Positions 1-8,812 of a stretch of DNA of 64,000 nucleotides are shown in pieces. Positions within the stretch are counted from its first letter, which is position 1; every line of letters begins with the position of its first letter. The DNA comes from UBA1952 sp965246855 (lineage in GTDB: Bacteria > Bacteroidota > Bacteroidia > Chitinophagales > Chitinophagaceae): positions 62,001 through 126,000 of the forward strand of contig CBDFFP010000004.1 in assembly GCA_965246855.1 (NCBI GenBank). The letters run 5' to 3'. The position numbers and the translations under genes are program-made. The notes under the pieces were generated by a model that made no database searches, had not been told where the DNA came from, and saw only the letters and a list, made by a program, of their open reading frames with translations.

Positions 1-343
1 TGTCGTCAAAGCTCACCTGCGCGCGGCGGATTTGGAGAATTTGCTCGTCGGTAAAACCGTTCATCTTACCAACTGCAGTATGCGCCGGTATGCAGTATTT
101 GCAGTCGTTCACTTGACTTACCACGAGATTGATGATTTCGCGCTCCTTAGCACTAAGCGTGCTCTTGCGGTTCTGCAGGGCCAAGTAATCGCCGAGCGCC
201 GTCTCGTTCATCGCGAAGGTGGCGTACAGGTTGGGCACCCTGCCGAAGGCACTCTGCATGTGGTCAAAAATGCCTTGGTTGGCGGGCGATACCTCTTCTC
301 TTGTGGGTACGCTGAAGGAAACCCGGTTTGCTGTTGCTGTCAT
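1..343 (-). CDS. Carboxymuconolactone decarboxylase (AhpD-like) family protein, partial
   Basis: The gene runs off the left edge of the window, so only the first ~114 codons are visible. The start is the ATG at 343. The visible part carries the AhpD-type redox motif CKYC (residues 81-84) followed by His88, which in this family forms the thiol/His active site of peroxidase-like or decarboxylase enzymes. A second member of the family lies at 2325-2879, and both genes are preceded by nearly the same ~40 bp upstream block containing a palindrome, so they are probably controlled by one regulator. The substrate cannot be told from sequence. The 3' end is outside the window. Confidence 0.85.
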   Translation of the reverse strand, partial: MTATANRVSFSVPTREEVSPANQGIFDHMQSAFGRVPNLYATFAMNETALGDYLALQNRKSTLSAKEREIINLVVSQVNDCKYCIPAHTAVGKMNGFTDEQILQIRRAQVSFDD

Positions 344-350
344 AGCGTTT

Positions 351-392
351 GTTGTTTTTGATTTGTCGTTATTGACAAGGCAAAAGTGGCAT
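351..392 (-). promoter_or_regulatory. Shared upstream block with TTGTC-N6-GACAA palindrome
   Basis: Directly upstream of the partial CMD gene. It contains the inverted repeat TTGTC (363-367), six bases, GACAA (374-378). The same block, almost base for base, occurs at 2884-2925 upstream of the other CMD gene. The 5-6-5 layout is that of Crp/Fnr-type operators, and a Crp/Fnr-like gene lies between the two sites. Binding is inferred, not shown. Confidence 0.6.
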
Positions 393-443
393 GCAGGACA
401 ACGGGCAAAAATGAACCAGGACAAGAAAAGCACTTGAACTACT

Positions 444-917
444 TCAACTTTTCTTCGCTCGCCGGGCGCGGATTTTACTCAGAAATTCCGTGGTAAAACC
501 AAGGTACGAGGCCAGCGCACGCTGAGTGATAATCCGGAAGAAGCGCTCAAACTTCGGGTGTGTTTGGAGCAGTAACTGCTCGGCATTGTAATCCAGTTCC
601 ACCACCGTAGTCTCTTCCAACGCTTCTACAAACAGCGTGGCGGGCCGCTGATAGATGTAGCTGTTATAATCACTTATCCACCAATCTTCAATGGAAAACG
701 CGAGGGTGTGATCTTGGCCTTTATCGTCCACCAAATACGCGCGCATAACGCCTTTGATGATGTAGCTGCGGTAGCGGCAGACGAAGTCGGGCTGGACGAT
801 GTTCTGCTTTTTGCGCACGGTACGCTCGCGCAGCAGCGTAAAAAGAAAGTCGCGCTCTTCGGCCGTCAACTGGATGTGGCGGTCTATGTGGGCAGCAAGT
901 TGCTCAAAGCCGGTCAT
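444..917 (-). CDS. Crp/Fnr-family transcriptional regulator with apparent internal deletion
   Basis: The 157-residue product has the cyclic-nucleotide-binding-like N-terminal half typical of Bacteroidota Crp/Fnr regulators and ends with the family's C-terminal HTH motif (ASYLGFTTEFLSKIR). Full-length relatives are usually near 190 residues. Here the sequence passes directly from the end of the sensor domain (FFRIITQRAL) to the recognition helix. The linker and first part of the winged helix, which I estimate at 35-40 residues, appear to have been lost in frame. DNA binding may be impaired. It sits between two CMD genes whose promoters share a Crp-like palindrome. Confidence 0.75.
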   Translation of the reverse strand: MTGFEQLAAHIDRHIQLTAEERDFLFTLLRERTVRKKQNIVQPDFVCRYRSYIIKGVMRAYLVDDKGQDHTLAFSIEDWWISDYNSYIYQRPATLFVEALEETTVVELDYNAEQLLLQTHPKFERFFRIITQRALASYLGFTTEFLSKIRARRAKKS

Positions 918-944
918 GGGTTAAATGTAAGGCTACGCCCTCAA

Positions 945-1835
945 CTACACCCCCACCTTTGCCACCGCATCAAACCCCACTGTATCCCGGTATAATTGTG
1001 GCGAGATGGACGTATTCACCTTGAAGAAGCGGCTGAAGTAATACTCATCCTCGTAGCCCAACTCAAAAGCGATTTCCTTGATGGGCTTGTTCGTCAGGTA
1101 CAGTTCGCGCTTCGCCTCAATAATGATGCGCTCGGCAATCAATACGGTCAGCGTTTTATTAAAGTGCTTCTTGGCCAGTTTGCCCAGTGCCTTCGGCGAG
1201 ATGTGCAGCGCACCGGCATAGTCTCCGGCGGAATGCTTAGTGCGGTAATCGGCCTCAATGGCGTCTTTGAGCGACTGCAAAATGAACGGTTCCTTGCTGC
1301 CATCAGACAAAGCCATTTGTATTCCCTGTTGGTCCGCTTTCAGGCGCGAGGCGGTAATAAGGAATATCTTGAGGTAGGACACCAACAGTTCGTACTGCGC
1401 CAAAGCAGGTTGTTTCATTTCTTCCCGCATCTGCCGGATGATGCCCTCAAAATGCACGGCGGTAACGGCATCCACCCCTGTGAGGGGCGGCTGATAAATA
1501 TTGTTGAACAGCACGCCGTTGCAGGCCACTTCCTTCTGATGCAGGTGAATGCAGAAAAAGTCCGGGTGAAACTGAATAGCCGTGCCGCTGAACGCGCCCT
1601 CCGCAGCCAGCATATAAGGCTGGTAAGGCGAAAAAGCAAATAGGGTGCTGCCTTCAAAAGAATGCGCTGAAAAGTCTGACCGCGCCATCCCGCTGCCCGC
1701 CTGCACCCAGATGAGTGAATAATAATTGGCCCGCTGCACATGGTCAAACGGACTGTTGTCCTCAAAAGAAAAAACCTTGAAGACCAAGTTGCCGTTCTGC
1801 GAATTGACAAGCGTTAGTGCTGGATGTGTGGACAT
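945..1835 (-). CDS. AraC-family transcriptional regulator
   Basis: The 296-residue protein has an N-terminal cupin-like sensing region and a C-terminal AraC double helix-turn-helix (around residues 200-290, including FELGYEDEYYFSRFFK, the usual second HTH signature). The open frame extends further upstream, but the ATG at 1835 is preferred because the added residues overlap the neighbouring gene and resemble nothing. It lies 7 bp downstream of the DUF1348 gene on the same strand, so the two are probably co-transcribed. The effector is unknown. Confidence 0.85.
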   Translation of the reverse strand: MSTHPALTLVNSQNGNLVFKVFSFEDNSPFDHVQRANYYSLIWVQAGSGMARSDFSAHSFEGSTLFAFSPYQPYMLAAEGAFSGTAIQFHPDFFCIHLHQKEVACNGVLFNNIYQPPLTGVDAVTAVHFEGIIRQMREEMKQPALAQYELLVSYLKIFLITASRLKADQQGIQMALSDGSKEPFILQSLKDAIEADYRTKHSAGDYAGALHISPKALGKLAKKHFNKTLTVLIAERIIIEAKRELYLTNKPIKEIAFELGYEDEYYFSRFFKVNTSISPQLYRDTVGFDAVAKVGV

Positions 1836-1842
1836 GAGTCGC

Positions 1843-2259
1843 TTATCTGAATTTACGCTCGCTTTCGGCGATGGCCAAATCGTTGATGCTGGCGTAACGC
1901 CTCTGCATGTAGCCCGCTTCGTCAAATTCCCAAAGCTCATTTCCGTAGCTGCGGTACCATTGCCCGGCTTCGTCGTGCCATTCGTATTCAAAGCGCACCG
2001 CCATGCGGTTCTCGCGAAAGCCCCAAAGCTCTTTTTTCAGTTTGTAGTCCAGCTCTTTCTCCCACTTGCGTTTCAGAAAAGCTTTGACTTCCTCGCGGCC
2101 ATTAAGGAACTCCGTGCGGTTGCGCCATTCGGTACCCAGAGTGTAGGCTTGGCAGACCAGTTCCAGGTCTCTTGTATTCCAAGCATCTTCTGCGGCCTGT
2201 ACTTTTTGCAAAGCCGTTTCCAGCGTAAACGGCGGCAAGGGTGGTCTTAAAGGTTCCAT
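1843..2259 (-). CDS. DUF1348 (NTF2-like) family protein
   Basis: The 138-residue product starts MEPLRPPLPPFTLE and contains the WRNR, FL.RKWEKELDY, FEYEWHD and ASINDL segments that I recognise from DUF1348, a family with an NTF2/SnoaL-like fold and no established reaction. The start at 2259 is chosen over an upstream in-frame ATG because family members begin at this methionine. It is the upstream gene of a pair with the AraC regulator. Confidence 0.85.
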   Translation of the reverse strand: MEPLRPPLPPFTLETALQKVQAAEDAWNTRDLELVCQAYTLGTEWRNRTEFLNGREEVKAFLKRKWEKELDYKLKKELWGFRENRMAVRFEYEWHDEAGQWYRSYGNELWEFDEAGYMQRRYASINDLAIAESERKFR

Positions 2260-2324
2260 GTAGATTGTCTTGTAAAAATGGGGCGGCGATGTCTTCATCG
2301 CACCGCCGCCTCAAAAATTGATGA

Positions 2325-2879
2325 TTACACCACTGCAACGTTACCATGCGCCACCACCGGGAAGTCAATGGCGGTACCTGCAGTGTTGTTGAAGTAATTA
2401 GTGAGGGTATTGAGTGCCACGTGGCCCACCACTTCTCCGATTTCTGCATCCGTCACACCGGCATTGCGAGCAGCGTCCACATCGGCATTGTTCAGTTGCC
2501 CGCGCTTGGCTACCAGCGTTTTAGCGAGTTGGAGAATGGCAGCAGTTTTGGTATCCGCGGCCTGTCCCTGACGCGCGTCTTGCATCACACCCGCATCCAG
2601 CTTCGCCATGTTGGCACCGATGTATGTGTGGGCGGAGAGGCAATAATCGCAGGCGTTGGCTTCTGCTACCGTGAGGGCAATCAGTGTGGCGGTACGCAGT
2701 CCAAGTGTGCCTTTACCCAGCGCGCCACTCAGACTGATATAGCCTTCCAGCAGTGGAAGGGAAGTGGCCATCGTCTGGTGAAGATTGGGTACAACGCCAA
2801 GTTGGGATTTGATGGCATTGTAGAGTTCTGCGGTGCGGGTGGTGGCCGTTTCTGGTTTGATTGGCTGGATTCGTGTCAT
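2325..2879 (-). CDS. Carboxymuconolactone decarboxylase (AhpD-like) family protein
   Basis: The 184-residue protein has the AhpD motif CDYC (77-80) plus His84 and an Ala-rich helical body, as in small alkylhydroperoxidase-like proteins. A peroxidase/disulfide-reductase role is typical for the family, but the physiological substrate is unknown. Its upstream block (2884-2925) is shared with the partial CMD gene at the left edge. Confidence 0.88.
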   Translation of the reverse strand: MTRIQPIKPETATTRTAELYNAIKSQLGVVPNLHQTMATSLPLLEGYISLSGALGKGTLGLRTATLIALTVAEANACDYCLSAHTYIGANMAKLDAGVMQDARQGQAADTKTAAILQLAKTLVAKRGQLNNADVDAARNAGVTDAEIGEVVGHVALNTLTNYFNNTAGTAIDFPVVAHGNVAVV

Positions 2880-2883
2880 GTCC

Positions 2884-2925
2884 TGTTGTTTTTGATTGTC
2901 GTTATTGACAAGGCAAAAGTGGCAA
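2884..2925 (-). promoter_or_regulatory. Second copy of the TTGTC-N6-GACAA upstream block
   Basis: The palindrome arms are at 2896-2900 and 2907-2911. The flanks (GTTGTTTTTGAT on one side, GGCAAAAGTGGCA on the other) are conserved with 351-392. Conservation of a non-coding block before two paralogous genes is good evidence for a shared promoter/operator. The regulator is inferred only. Confidence 0.6.
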
Positions 2926-3075
2926 TAGGCGACAGGCGGAAAAATGGATAAAGGCCGCTATTGGATGGACGATTTGCCCGCATGTAATCGGGCATTTTAA
3001 TAAAGCAGACTGCCGCATCAACGCAATCTCCCTATCCGCATGAGGCGGCTCTGATTTTCTCCAGCGGAGAACAAC

Positions 3076-3331
3076 ATGTCCACATTTTTAGGCCCGCCCA
3101 CCAATAGATTTTTGACGGAAATAGTCCAGATGCGTCTCGCGGAAGACCTCAAAAATGAGCATGCCGCCGGTGAAATCCCGATGCGCCCATGCCGTGCAGG
3201 TTACGCGGATGAAGTGGCTAAAGCTGTGCTGTTCCTCGCGTCTGACAACAGCAGTTTACAAGACCGGCGAAGCACTGCTGTTAGATGGCGGTCACGCGAA
3301 TTGGCTGCGGCAGGTGTACAACGCTAATTGA
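3076..3331 (+). pseudogene. Remnant of a short-chain dehydrogenase (C-terminal part, frameshifted)
   Basis: Translation gives the typical SDR C-terminal region (IPM....ADEVAKAVLFLASDNSS). At about 3250 the reading frame shifts, and the rest of the domain (YKTGEALLLDGGHANWLRQ) is in another frame, ending at the TGA at 3329-3331. The N-terminal Rossmann part with the NAD(P)-binding glycines and catalytic Tyr-Lys is absent upstream. This is a decayed gene fragment. The remaining sequence between 2926 and 3390 shows nothing else I can support. Confidence 0.75.
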
Positions 3332-3390
3332 TTTCGCGCACGTAACTACTGACACTCAACAAGCCGCTCAATCAAGTTGCTTGCCCTGTT

Positions 3391-4263
3391 TTAATGACTG
3401 TGTGCAGTACTTACAAAGCTGTCCATCGTCAGCATCGCATTGCGTAGCATATCAAAGCGTGTCCAAGGGATAAAATGGTTGGCGTCTGCCAACTTGATCA
3501 TCCGCACGGTGGGTGCATTCACCAATTGTTTCTGCGCAAAGAAGGCGTTACCCGGTGGCACCAGAGGGTCTTTCATGCCTTGAATAATGACCACCGGACA
3601 GCGGATGGATTGCAGCGCAGCAGGTAATAGCAGCACGTCTTTTTTAAACGCCCACAGTTCTATGTTGCTGGGCCGGAAAGCGCCGGGAACAAAATAGCGC
3701 ACTGGAAAAGTCTTGAGCAATGACCGCCACTTTTCCGGTGTTTCTTCCGCAGGGTCCACGCTGGCTGCGAACAGCATCAACCCCTTCGCCAGCGAAGGAT
3801 AACGCGCCGCCACCAGTACCGCCAAAGGCCCGCCCAGCGAATGACCTGTCACATAAACTGGCTTGCCGTTATCCAGTTGCGTCATCAAAGCACCTATCAG
3901 CGGCACTTGTTGCGAGATGGAAATCGCCGCACCATAATCGCTATAGCCGAAGCCGGGACGGTCTACGCTTACCAAACGGTAACGCTGTCGTAGTGAGCTG
4001 TCTAACAAGTAGTTCTCGTAAGCGCTCCAACTTCCGGGGGAGCCGTGCAGCAGGAGTAAGGTGGCGCAGGTGTCACAGCCGGTGGTCGCATAATGCAGAT
4101 TGCGGTGCTGCACTTGGAGCGTTGCTATTTGCAGGGACACACCCCGGTTGTCAAACTTCTTCTTTGCCTCTGTATCGCTTATGCGGAGACGCAGGCAGCT
4201 TTGCGCGACAAGAAGCCATACCGCCATCAAGATGAATAAAACGAAGCCGGTTATGCGTTTCAT
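3391..4263 (-). CDS. Alpha/beta-fold hydrolase, membrane-anchored or lipoprotein
   Basis: The 290-residue protein has a hydrophobic N-terminus (residues 5-20) followed by Cys23 (VAQSC), which fits a lipoprotein signal or an anchor. The hydrolase core shows the HGSPGSW oxyanion segment (73-79), the nucleophile elbow GHSLGG with Ser142, Asp232 (GMKDP) and His263 (ANHFIPW), so the catalytic triad is complete. The start at 4263 is preferred to the upstream one because it begins the signal sequence. The substrate is unknown. Confidence 0.85.
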   Translation of the reverse strand: MKRITGFVLFILMAVWLLVAQSCLRLRISDTEAKKKFDNRGVSLQIATLQVQHRNLHYATTGCDTCATLLLLHGSPGSWSAYENYLLDSSLRQRYRLVSVDRPGFGYSDYGAAISISQQVPLIGALMTQLDNGKPVYVTGHSLGGPLAVLVAARYPSLAKGLMLFAASVDPAEETPEKWRSLLKTFPVRYFVPGAFRPSNIELWAFKKDVLLLPAALQSIRCPVVIIQGMKDPLVPPGNAFFAQKQLVNAPTVRMIKLADANHFIPWTRFDMLRNAMLTMDSFVSTAHSH

Positions 4264-4373
4264 GGTGCGGTCAAAAGTTACGTCAATGGTACGTTCCTCG
4301 CCCTCGCTGCTTTGTCGGCACGGCGACAAAGCGCCGGAGAAAAGACCGGGAATTTTGAACGCAAATTCATTTT

Positions 4374-5303
4374 ATGAAGACTGCGATTGCTGTTTTCGCC
4401 ACAATGATGTTAGCTACCACTGCGCGTAGTCAGGGCTGCTCCGATGCTGGCTTTTGCACTGCTGGCGCGCTGCAACACAGCAGCAACGGGATAGTAGCAG
4501 ATTCATCCAACCGCAGCAGTCTTGCGCTCTCGTTTACTGCCGGAAGCGGTGAGCAGGCTACGGCCATCTTCATACCGCAAGTGGCGTATGAACGCGCCTT
4601 CGAACGCAACTGGCAGCTTGCCGTGAAGTTCCCCTACTATTTCGCGTCTGGCAATCTGGGAACGCATTCCGGCATCGGCGACCCGATTGTTACGCTGGCA
4701 AAATCGTGGCCTGTTCAAAGAGGCTGGAAGCTGTATGGAACGGTCGGTACGCGCATCTCCTTTACAAAAGCCGACAAAGCAGATGCAAGCGGACATCCCT
4801 TGCCCTTATTGTATCAGCAGGGACTGGGTACAACAGATGTGATTCTCGGTCTGGCGGCGCAGTATAAGCGTTGGCTATTCGTGTCCGCAGGCTATCAGCA
4901 GCCAGTATTTCAGTACAACGAGAATAGCTATCTGGCACAGGCATATCCGGCAGAAAGCGACGACTACAAATCTTATTTTGACTCGCGCAGGCTGCGGCGC
5001 ATCGGCGATATGCTGCTGCGTGCAGACGGGCGCATCACACGCGGACGATGGACATTGTCGGGCGGGCCACTGGCAATTTATCACTTGGGACAAGACCGTA
5101 TTACGCTGCTAAGTGGCGAAGAAGTGAGGGTTGCCAGCAGCGAAGGCTTGACACTGAACCTAGCTGTGAAGCTGGAGTACACCCACAAGAAAAGCCGTTG
5201 GGAACTAAGCGGCGGAACCCCACTCATCGTGCGCGATGTGAGACCCGATGGGCTCACGCGTGCTTGGGTACTCACACTGAGCTACCAGCGTTTTTTAGAA
5301 TGA
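4374..5303 (+). CDS. Exported protein, probable outer-membrane beta-barrel
   Basis: The 309-residue product has a cleavable signal peptide (residues 1-19, ending ARSQ). It is built of alternating strand-like segments rich in Tyr, Trp and Gly, and ends in YQRFLE. The pattern resembles the MetA/phenol-degradation-type transporter barrels found in many Bacteroidota, but I cannot assign a substrate. It is divergent from the hydrolase gene, with only 110 bp between them. Confidence 0.6.
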   Translation: MKTAIAVFATMMLATTARSQGCSDAGFCTAGALQHSSNGIVADSSNRSSLALSFTAGSGEQATAIFIPQVAYERAFERNWQLAVKFPYYFASGNLGTHSGIGDPIVTLAKSWPVQRGWKLYGTVGTRISFTKADKADASGHPLPLLYQQGLGTTDVILGLAAQYKRWLFVSAGYQQPVFQYNENSYLAQAYPAESDDYKSYFDSRRLRRIGDMLLRADGRITRGRWTLSGGPLAIYHLGQDRITLLSGEEVRVASSEGLTLNLAVKLEYTHKKSRWELSGGTPLIVRDVRPDGLTRAWVLTLSYQRFLE

Positions 5304-5397
5304 TTTAGCAAGCAGAAGGGGTCAATTGTCGGCCAATAGACAAATCGCCGGACAGGCACAGCAGAATTTTGACCATCCTCAAAAACCAACTCAAATT

Positions 5398-5856
5398 ATG
5401 CGTACCATTCTCCTCGCAATCCTATGTTCGCTGGCCACGCTGGGCAGCTTTGCACAATCGTCCGCAGTACGGCAGCAGGGCTTTAATCTGGAAAAGAACC
5501 TCGCCATTCAGAGCTACGACCCGGTGAGCTACCGGAAGGGCGGGCCGGTGAAAGGCTCGGCTGCTTTCGCTACGGTTTACAACGGCGTTACGTACCGGTT
5601 TGCGTCTGCGCAAAATCTCGCTACATTCAAGTCAAACCCGGCCAGCTACGAGCCGCAGTATGGCGGCTGGTGCGCCTATGCAATGGGCAACAGCGGGGAG
5701 AAGGTGGAGATTGACCCGGAGACCTACAAAATCCTCAACGGCAAGCTCTACCTTTTCTACAACCAATATTTCAACAACACACTTAAGAGTTGGAATAAAA
5801 GCGAGGTAAAACTCAAAGGGTCTGCCGATGCAAACTGGGCGCGGCTCTTTCCCTGA
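5398..5856 (+). CDS. YHS-domain exported protein
   Basis: The 152-residue protein begins with a signal peptide (MRTILLAILCSLATLGSFAQ). The mature part contains the YHS-type core: AIQSYDPVSY, then VYNGVTYRFAS..NLATFKSNPASYEPQYGGWCAYAM. YHS domains are small, often metal-associated modules. No enzymatic role is established for this exported type. The ATG at 5398 is chosen because it starts the signal peptide. Confidence 0.85.
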   Translation: MRTILLAILCSLATLGSFAQSSAVRQQGFNLEKNLAIQSYDPVSYRKGGPVKGSAAFATVYNGVTYRFASAQNLATFKSNPASYEPQYGGWCAYAMGNSGEKVEIDPETYKILNGKLYLFYNQYFNNTLKSWNKSEVKLKGSADANWARLFP

Positions 5857-5870
5857 TACAACGGTTTTTC

Positions 5871-6392
5871 ATGAACGACATCAATCAACCGCTCAAAGCT
5901 GCAACGGTAGCCCTCTTGCAGGATTTGCAGGATTGTCTGCAACAGCTAACCAGCGAAGCATTCACGGCGCACAGCCTGCATCTTTCCGGCGCTACTATTG
6001 GCCAGCACCTGCGGCATGTGATAGAGCTGTACACGAGCCTGCTGGCGGGCTACCATTCCGGGCTGCTGAATTACGACCTGCGCAAGCGCGACATCCGCAT
6101 AGAAACGGATAGGCACTTCGCGGCAGATTGCCTGCAACAACTGCAAGACGATATTGTCCTGCCCAACAAACCGTTGCTGTTGCAAAGCACCGTTGGCGAG
6201 GGTTTCAGCCTCACCATAGATACGAATTATGAGCGCGAGCTTCTGTACAATCTGGAACATGCTATCCACCACATGGCGCTTATGCGCGTAGGCATTCAAG
6301 AATTGACAGACCTCACTTTGCCCGGACATTTTGGCGTTGCGCCAAGTACGCTGCAACATCGCAAGGAAGCAAAGAAAGTATGTGTACATTAA
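5871..6392 (+). CDS. DinB-like four-helix-bundle protein
   Basis: The 173-residue product has conserved histidines in GQHLRHVIELY and LEHAIHHMALMR, in the positions where DinB/YfiT-type bundles bind a divalent metal. Members include thiol-dependent transferases, but the reaction here is not predictable. It starts 14 bp after the YHS gene and overlaps the NRDE gene by 13 bp, so the three probably form an operon. Confidence 0.8.
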   Translation: MNDINQPLKAATVALLQDLQDCLQQLTSEAFTAHSLHLSGATIGQHLRHVIELYTSLLAGYHSGLLNYDLRKRDIRIETDRHFAADCLQQLQDDIVLPNKPLLLQSTVGEGFSLTIDTNYERELLYNLEHAIHHMALMRVGIQELTDLTLPGHFGVAPSTLQHRKEAKKVCVH

Positions 6393-7108
6393 CGTTTATA
6401 CCCGCAGGCGCTACTCGTTATCTTACGTCCAACCGCGATGAGCAGACGGCGCGCGCAACGGCATCACTGCCCGAAGTGGCGCATCTGGCGAATGGCCGCG
6501 CGCTCTATCCGGTGGATGGAAAAGCGGGCGGCACTTGGATTGCTTGCCATGAGGTGGGCAATGCCATGGTACTGCTCAACGGGGCTTTTCAAAAACACAA
6601 GCATCAACCACCCTACCGCACAAGTCGTGGACTTATTTTTCTCCAGATTTTCAGCCATGACTGCCCGGACGTGGGTTTTGAAATAACAGACCTTTCGGGC
6701 GTTGAGCCGTTCACGCTCGTCATTGTGACGCAGCAACGATTGGTGGAAGCAAGGTGGGATGGACGCGAAAAATTTATGGTAGCGCTGGATACTACACAGC
6801 CGCACATCTGGTCTTCGGCAACGCTGTATGATGATGAGGTGCGGCAGCGGCGCGAGGCTTGGTTTGAGCAGTGGTTAGAGAAACACCCACAGCCCGCAGC
6901 CCGCGACATCCGCAGCTTTCATGAGTTTGCCGGAGATGGCGATGCTGCCAATGATTTACGGATGAACCGCGCCGGTTTGTTGCAGACCGTGAGCATCACT
7001 GGCATCACGCTCGGCCCGCGCAAAACCGAGATGCACTACCGCGACCTTAGAGCTGGGCTTACGTCTGTGCATGAATGGCCGTTGACCACAAAACAGCTTT
7101 GCGGATGA
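6380..7108 (+). CDS. NRDE (TANGO2-like) family protein
   Basis: The 242-residue protein begins MCTLTF and continues with LTSNRDEQ, the signature of the NRDE family, where Cys2 resembles an N-terminal nucleophile. The family includes TANGO2, linked in eukaryotes to haem and lipid handling. The bacterial role is unclear. It overlaps the DinB gene and shares an ATGA start/stop overlap with the next gene. Confidence 0.85.
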   Translation: MCTLTFIPAGATRYLTSNRDEQTARATASLPEVAHLANGRALYPVDGKAGGTWIACHEVGNAMVLLNGAFQKHKHQPPYRTSRGLIFLQIFSHDCPDVGFEITDLSGVEPFTLVIVTQQRLVEARWDGREKFMVALDTTQPHIWSSATLYDDEVRQRREAWFEQWLEKHPQPAARDIRSFHEFAGDGDAANDLRMNRAGLLQTVSITGITLGPRKTEMHYRDLRAGLTSVHEWPLTTKQLCG

Positions 7109-8160
7109 AGTGGCTGCGCCGGATGCCTTTCTTTATCCGCTTGGCTCACTGGGAATACTGGAACAGCCGGGTGGTGTATGCGCCGCTGTATCCTTACTGG
7201 CTGTGGTTGAGCCTGAAAGCGCGCTCGTTCTATTTCCTCACTTCCGCCAATCCCAACATCCGCAATGGTGGGTTCATCATGGAGAGCAAGATGTCGGTGT
7301 ACCGGCAAATGCCTGACGCGCTGTATCCTGCAACGGTATTGCTGGAAGCAGGCAGCGGCGAGGAAGTTATTGGTAAAGCGATACGCAATGCTAGTCTCCA
7401 ATTTCCGGTGATTGCAAAACCCGACTACGGCGAGCGGGGCTTGGCGGTGAAGAAAATAATGGATTTGCCTTCGCTGACACAGTATGCAGCACGGATGCCG
7501 TCCCCTTTTCTGGTGCAGGCATTTGTGCCGTATGAACTGGAAGCGGGCTTTTTCTTTGTGAGGCTGCCGGGCGAAGCGCGGGGCCGCATCACAGGCATCG
7601 TAAACAAGCAGCCGGTAGCCATCACCGGTGACGGTTTGCACACGGTGCGGGAACTGGTTTTCGCAGAGCCTCGCTACATTCTGCAATGGTCCTACATCCG
7701 CAAAGAACACGCCACTCGGTTGAGCGACATTCTGCCAACCGGCGAGCGCCTTGTGCTGGTACCTTATGGCAACCACAGTCGCGGCTCGCTGTTCACCGAC
7801 GAAATCCATCGCCTGAACACCGCGCTGGAAACCACTTTGCTCAACATCTGCAACAGCATTCCCCAATTCAATTTTGGCCGGTTGGATATCCGGTTTGATA
7901 GCTGGGAGGCTTTGGAAAAAGGGCAGCATTTCTCCGTGATAGAAGTGAACGGCAGCGGCAGCGAACCCACGCACATCTACGATCCCGCTCACTCCATTTT
8001 CTTTGCGTGGCGGGAAATTGCCCGGCACTGGCGCTGGCTGTACCTTATCAGTTGCCATCAGAACAAGGCAGGCGTGGCATCGCTTACCCTGGCAGCAGGC
8101 AACAGCGAGGTGCGCGCCTTCCGGGCCATAGAGCGACAACTGGCAGCGGTACACTGGTAA
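7105..8160 (+). CDS. ATP-grasp-type ligase-like protein
   Basis: The 351-residue product, started at the ATG overlapping the NRDE stop (7105), has segments typical of ATP-grasp enzymes: VIAKPDYGERG (nucleotide-binding Lys), LVQAFVPYELEAGFFFVRLPG, and the metal site region GRLDIRFD...VIEVNGSGSEPTHIYDP. Such D-Ala-D-Ala ligase-like proteins join a carboxylate to an amine or thiol using ATP. The substrates are unknown. The frame could also start at 7075. Confidence 0.7.
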   Translation: MKWLRRMPFFIRLAHWEYWNSRVVYAPLYPYWLWLSLKARSFYFLTSANPNIRNGGFIMESKMSVYRQMPDALYPATVLLEAGSGEEVIGKAIRNASLQFPVIAKPDYGERGLAVKKIMDLPSLTQYAARMPSPFLVQAFVPYELEAGFFFVRLPGEARGRITGIVNKQPVAITGDGLHTVRELVFAEPRYILQWSYIRKEHATRLSDILPTGERLVLVPYGNHSRGSLFTDEIHRLNTALETTLLNICNSIPQFNFGRLDIRFDSWEALEKGQHFSVIEVNGSGSEPTHIYDPAHSIFFAWREIARHWRWLYLISCHQNKAGVASLTLAAGNSEVRAFRAIERQLAAVHW

Positions 8161-8165
8161 ATATC

Positions 8166-8795
8166 ATGAGCGCGGGACTTTTCTCTTCAGCCATCGCAGG
8201 CGTTCTGGTTAGCTTTTCCGGCTCGTTGCCCTTAGGCAATCTCAACCTCTCGGCCATGTACATCGCAGCGGAGCGGGGACGGACGCGGGCAGTTCCCTTT
8301 GCGGTGGGCGCGGTGGGGATAGAGATGTTGTATCTCGCCTTTACGCTGCTGGCGGTGCAATGGGTGGTGCGGCATCCCGGGTTGTTTCATGCCTTGCAAT
8401 GGATAGCGGTGGCGGTACTCTTGGCGCTCGCCGTTTCCAGCTTTTTAGCTGCGCGTTCTCCTGCCGGGAAAGGCAATGTGCTTATCAACAATCGACTGCC
8501 CGCCTGGACTTCGGGCATGGTGATGAGCGCCCTCAATCCGCTGCAAATTCCCTTTTGGGCAGGCTGGGCAGTTGCGCTCCATGCACAGGGTTGGCTGTCT
8601 TTGCATGCAGGTTCTGCGGCCTTTTTTCTGCTGGGCGCGGGCGTGGGGACTTTCCTCGCTTTTGCCTTGTTTATAAACTTGGGAAACTGGCTATCGTCCC
8701 GGCTGCGACGACATCATGCTGCGGTGCAGTATGGGCTGTCGGTTTTGTTCATTCTTATGGCAGCCTATCAATGGGTGCTGATTATGAAGCACTGA
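8166..8795 (+). CDS. LysE-family membrane exporter-like protein
   Basis: The 209-residue protein has about six hydrophobic segments, with the conserved PLGNLNL near the first helix and NPLQIPFW near the fourth, matching the LysE/RhtB translocator fold. It follows the ATP-grasp gene by 5 bp and precedes the Crp-like regulator by 17 bp. The open frame extends upstream into the ATP-grasp gene, so the ATG at 8166 is preferred. The exported compound is unknown. A product of the ATP-grasp enzyme is a possibility only. Confidence 0.7.
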   Translation: MSAGLFSSAIAGVLVSFSGSLPLGNLNLSAMYIAAERGRTRAVPFAVGAVGIEMLYLAFTLLAVQWVVRHPGLFHALQWIAVAVLLALAVSSFLAARSPAGKGNVLINNRLPAWTSGMVMSALNPLQIPFWAGWAVALHAQGWLSLHAGSAAFFLLGAGVGTFLAFALFINLGNWLSSRLRRHHAAVQYGLSVLFILMAAYQWVLIMKH

Positions 8796-8812
8796 TAAAT
8801 ACAACTCCCCTT

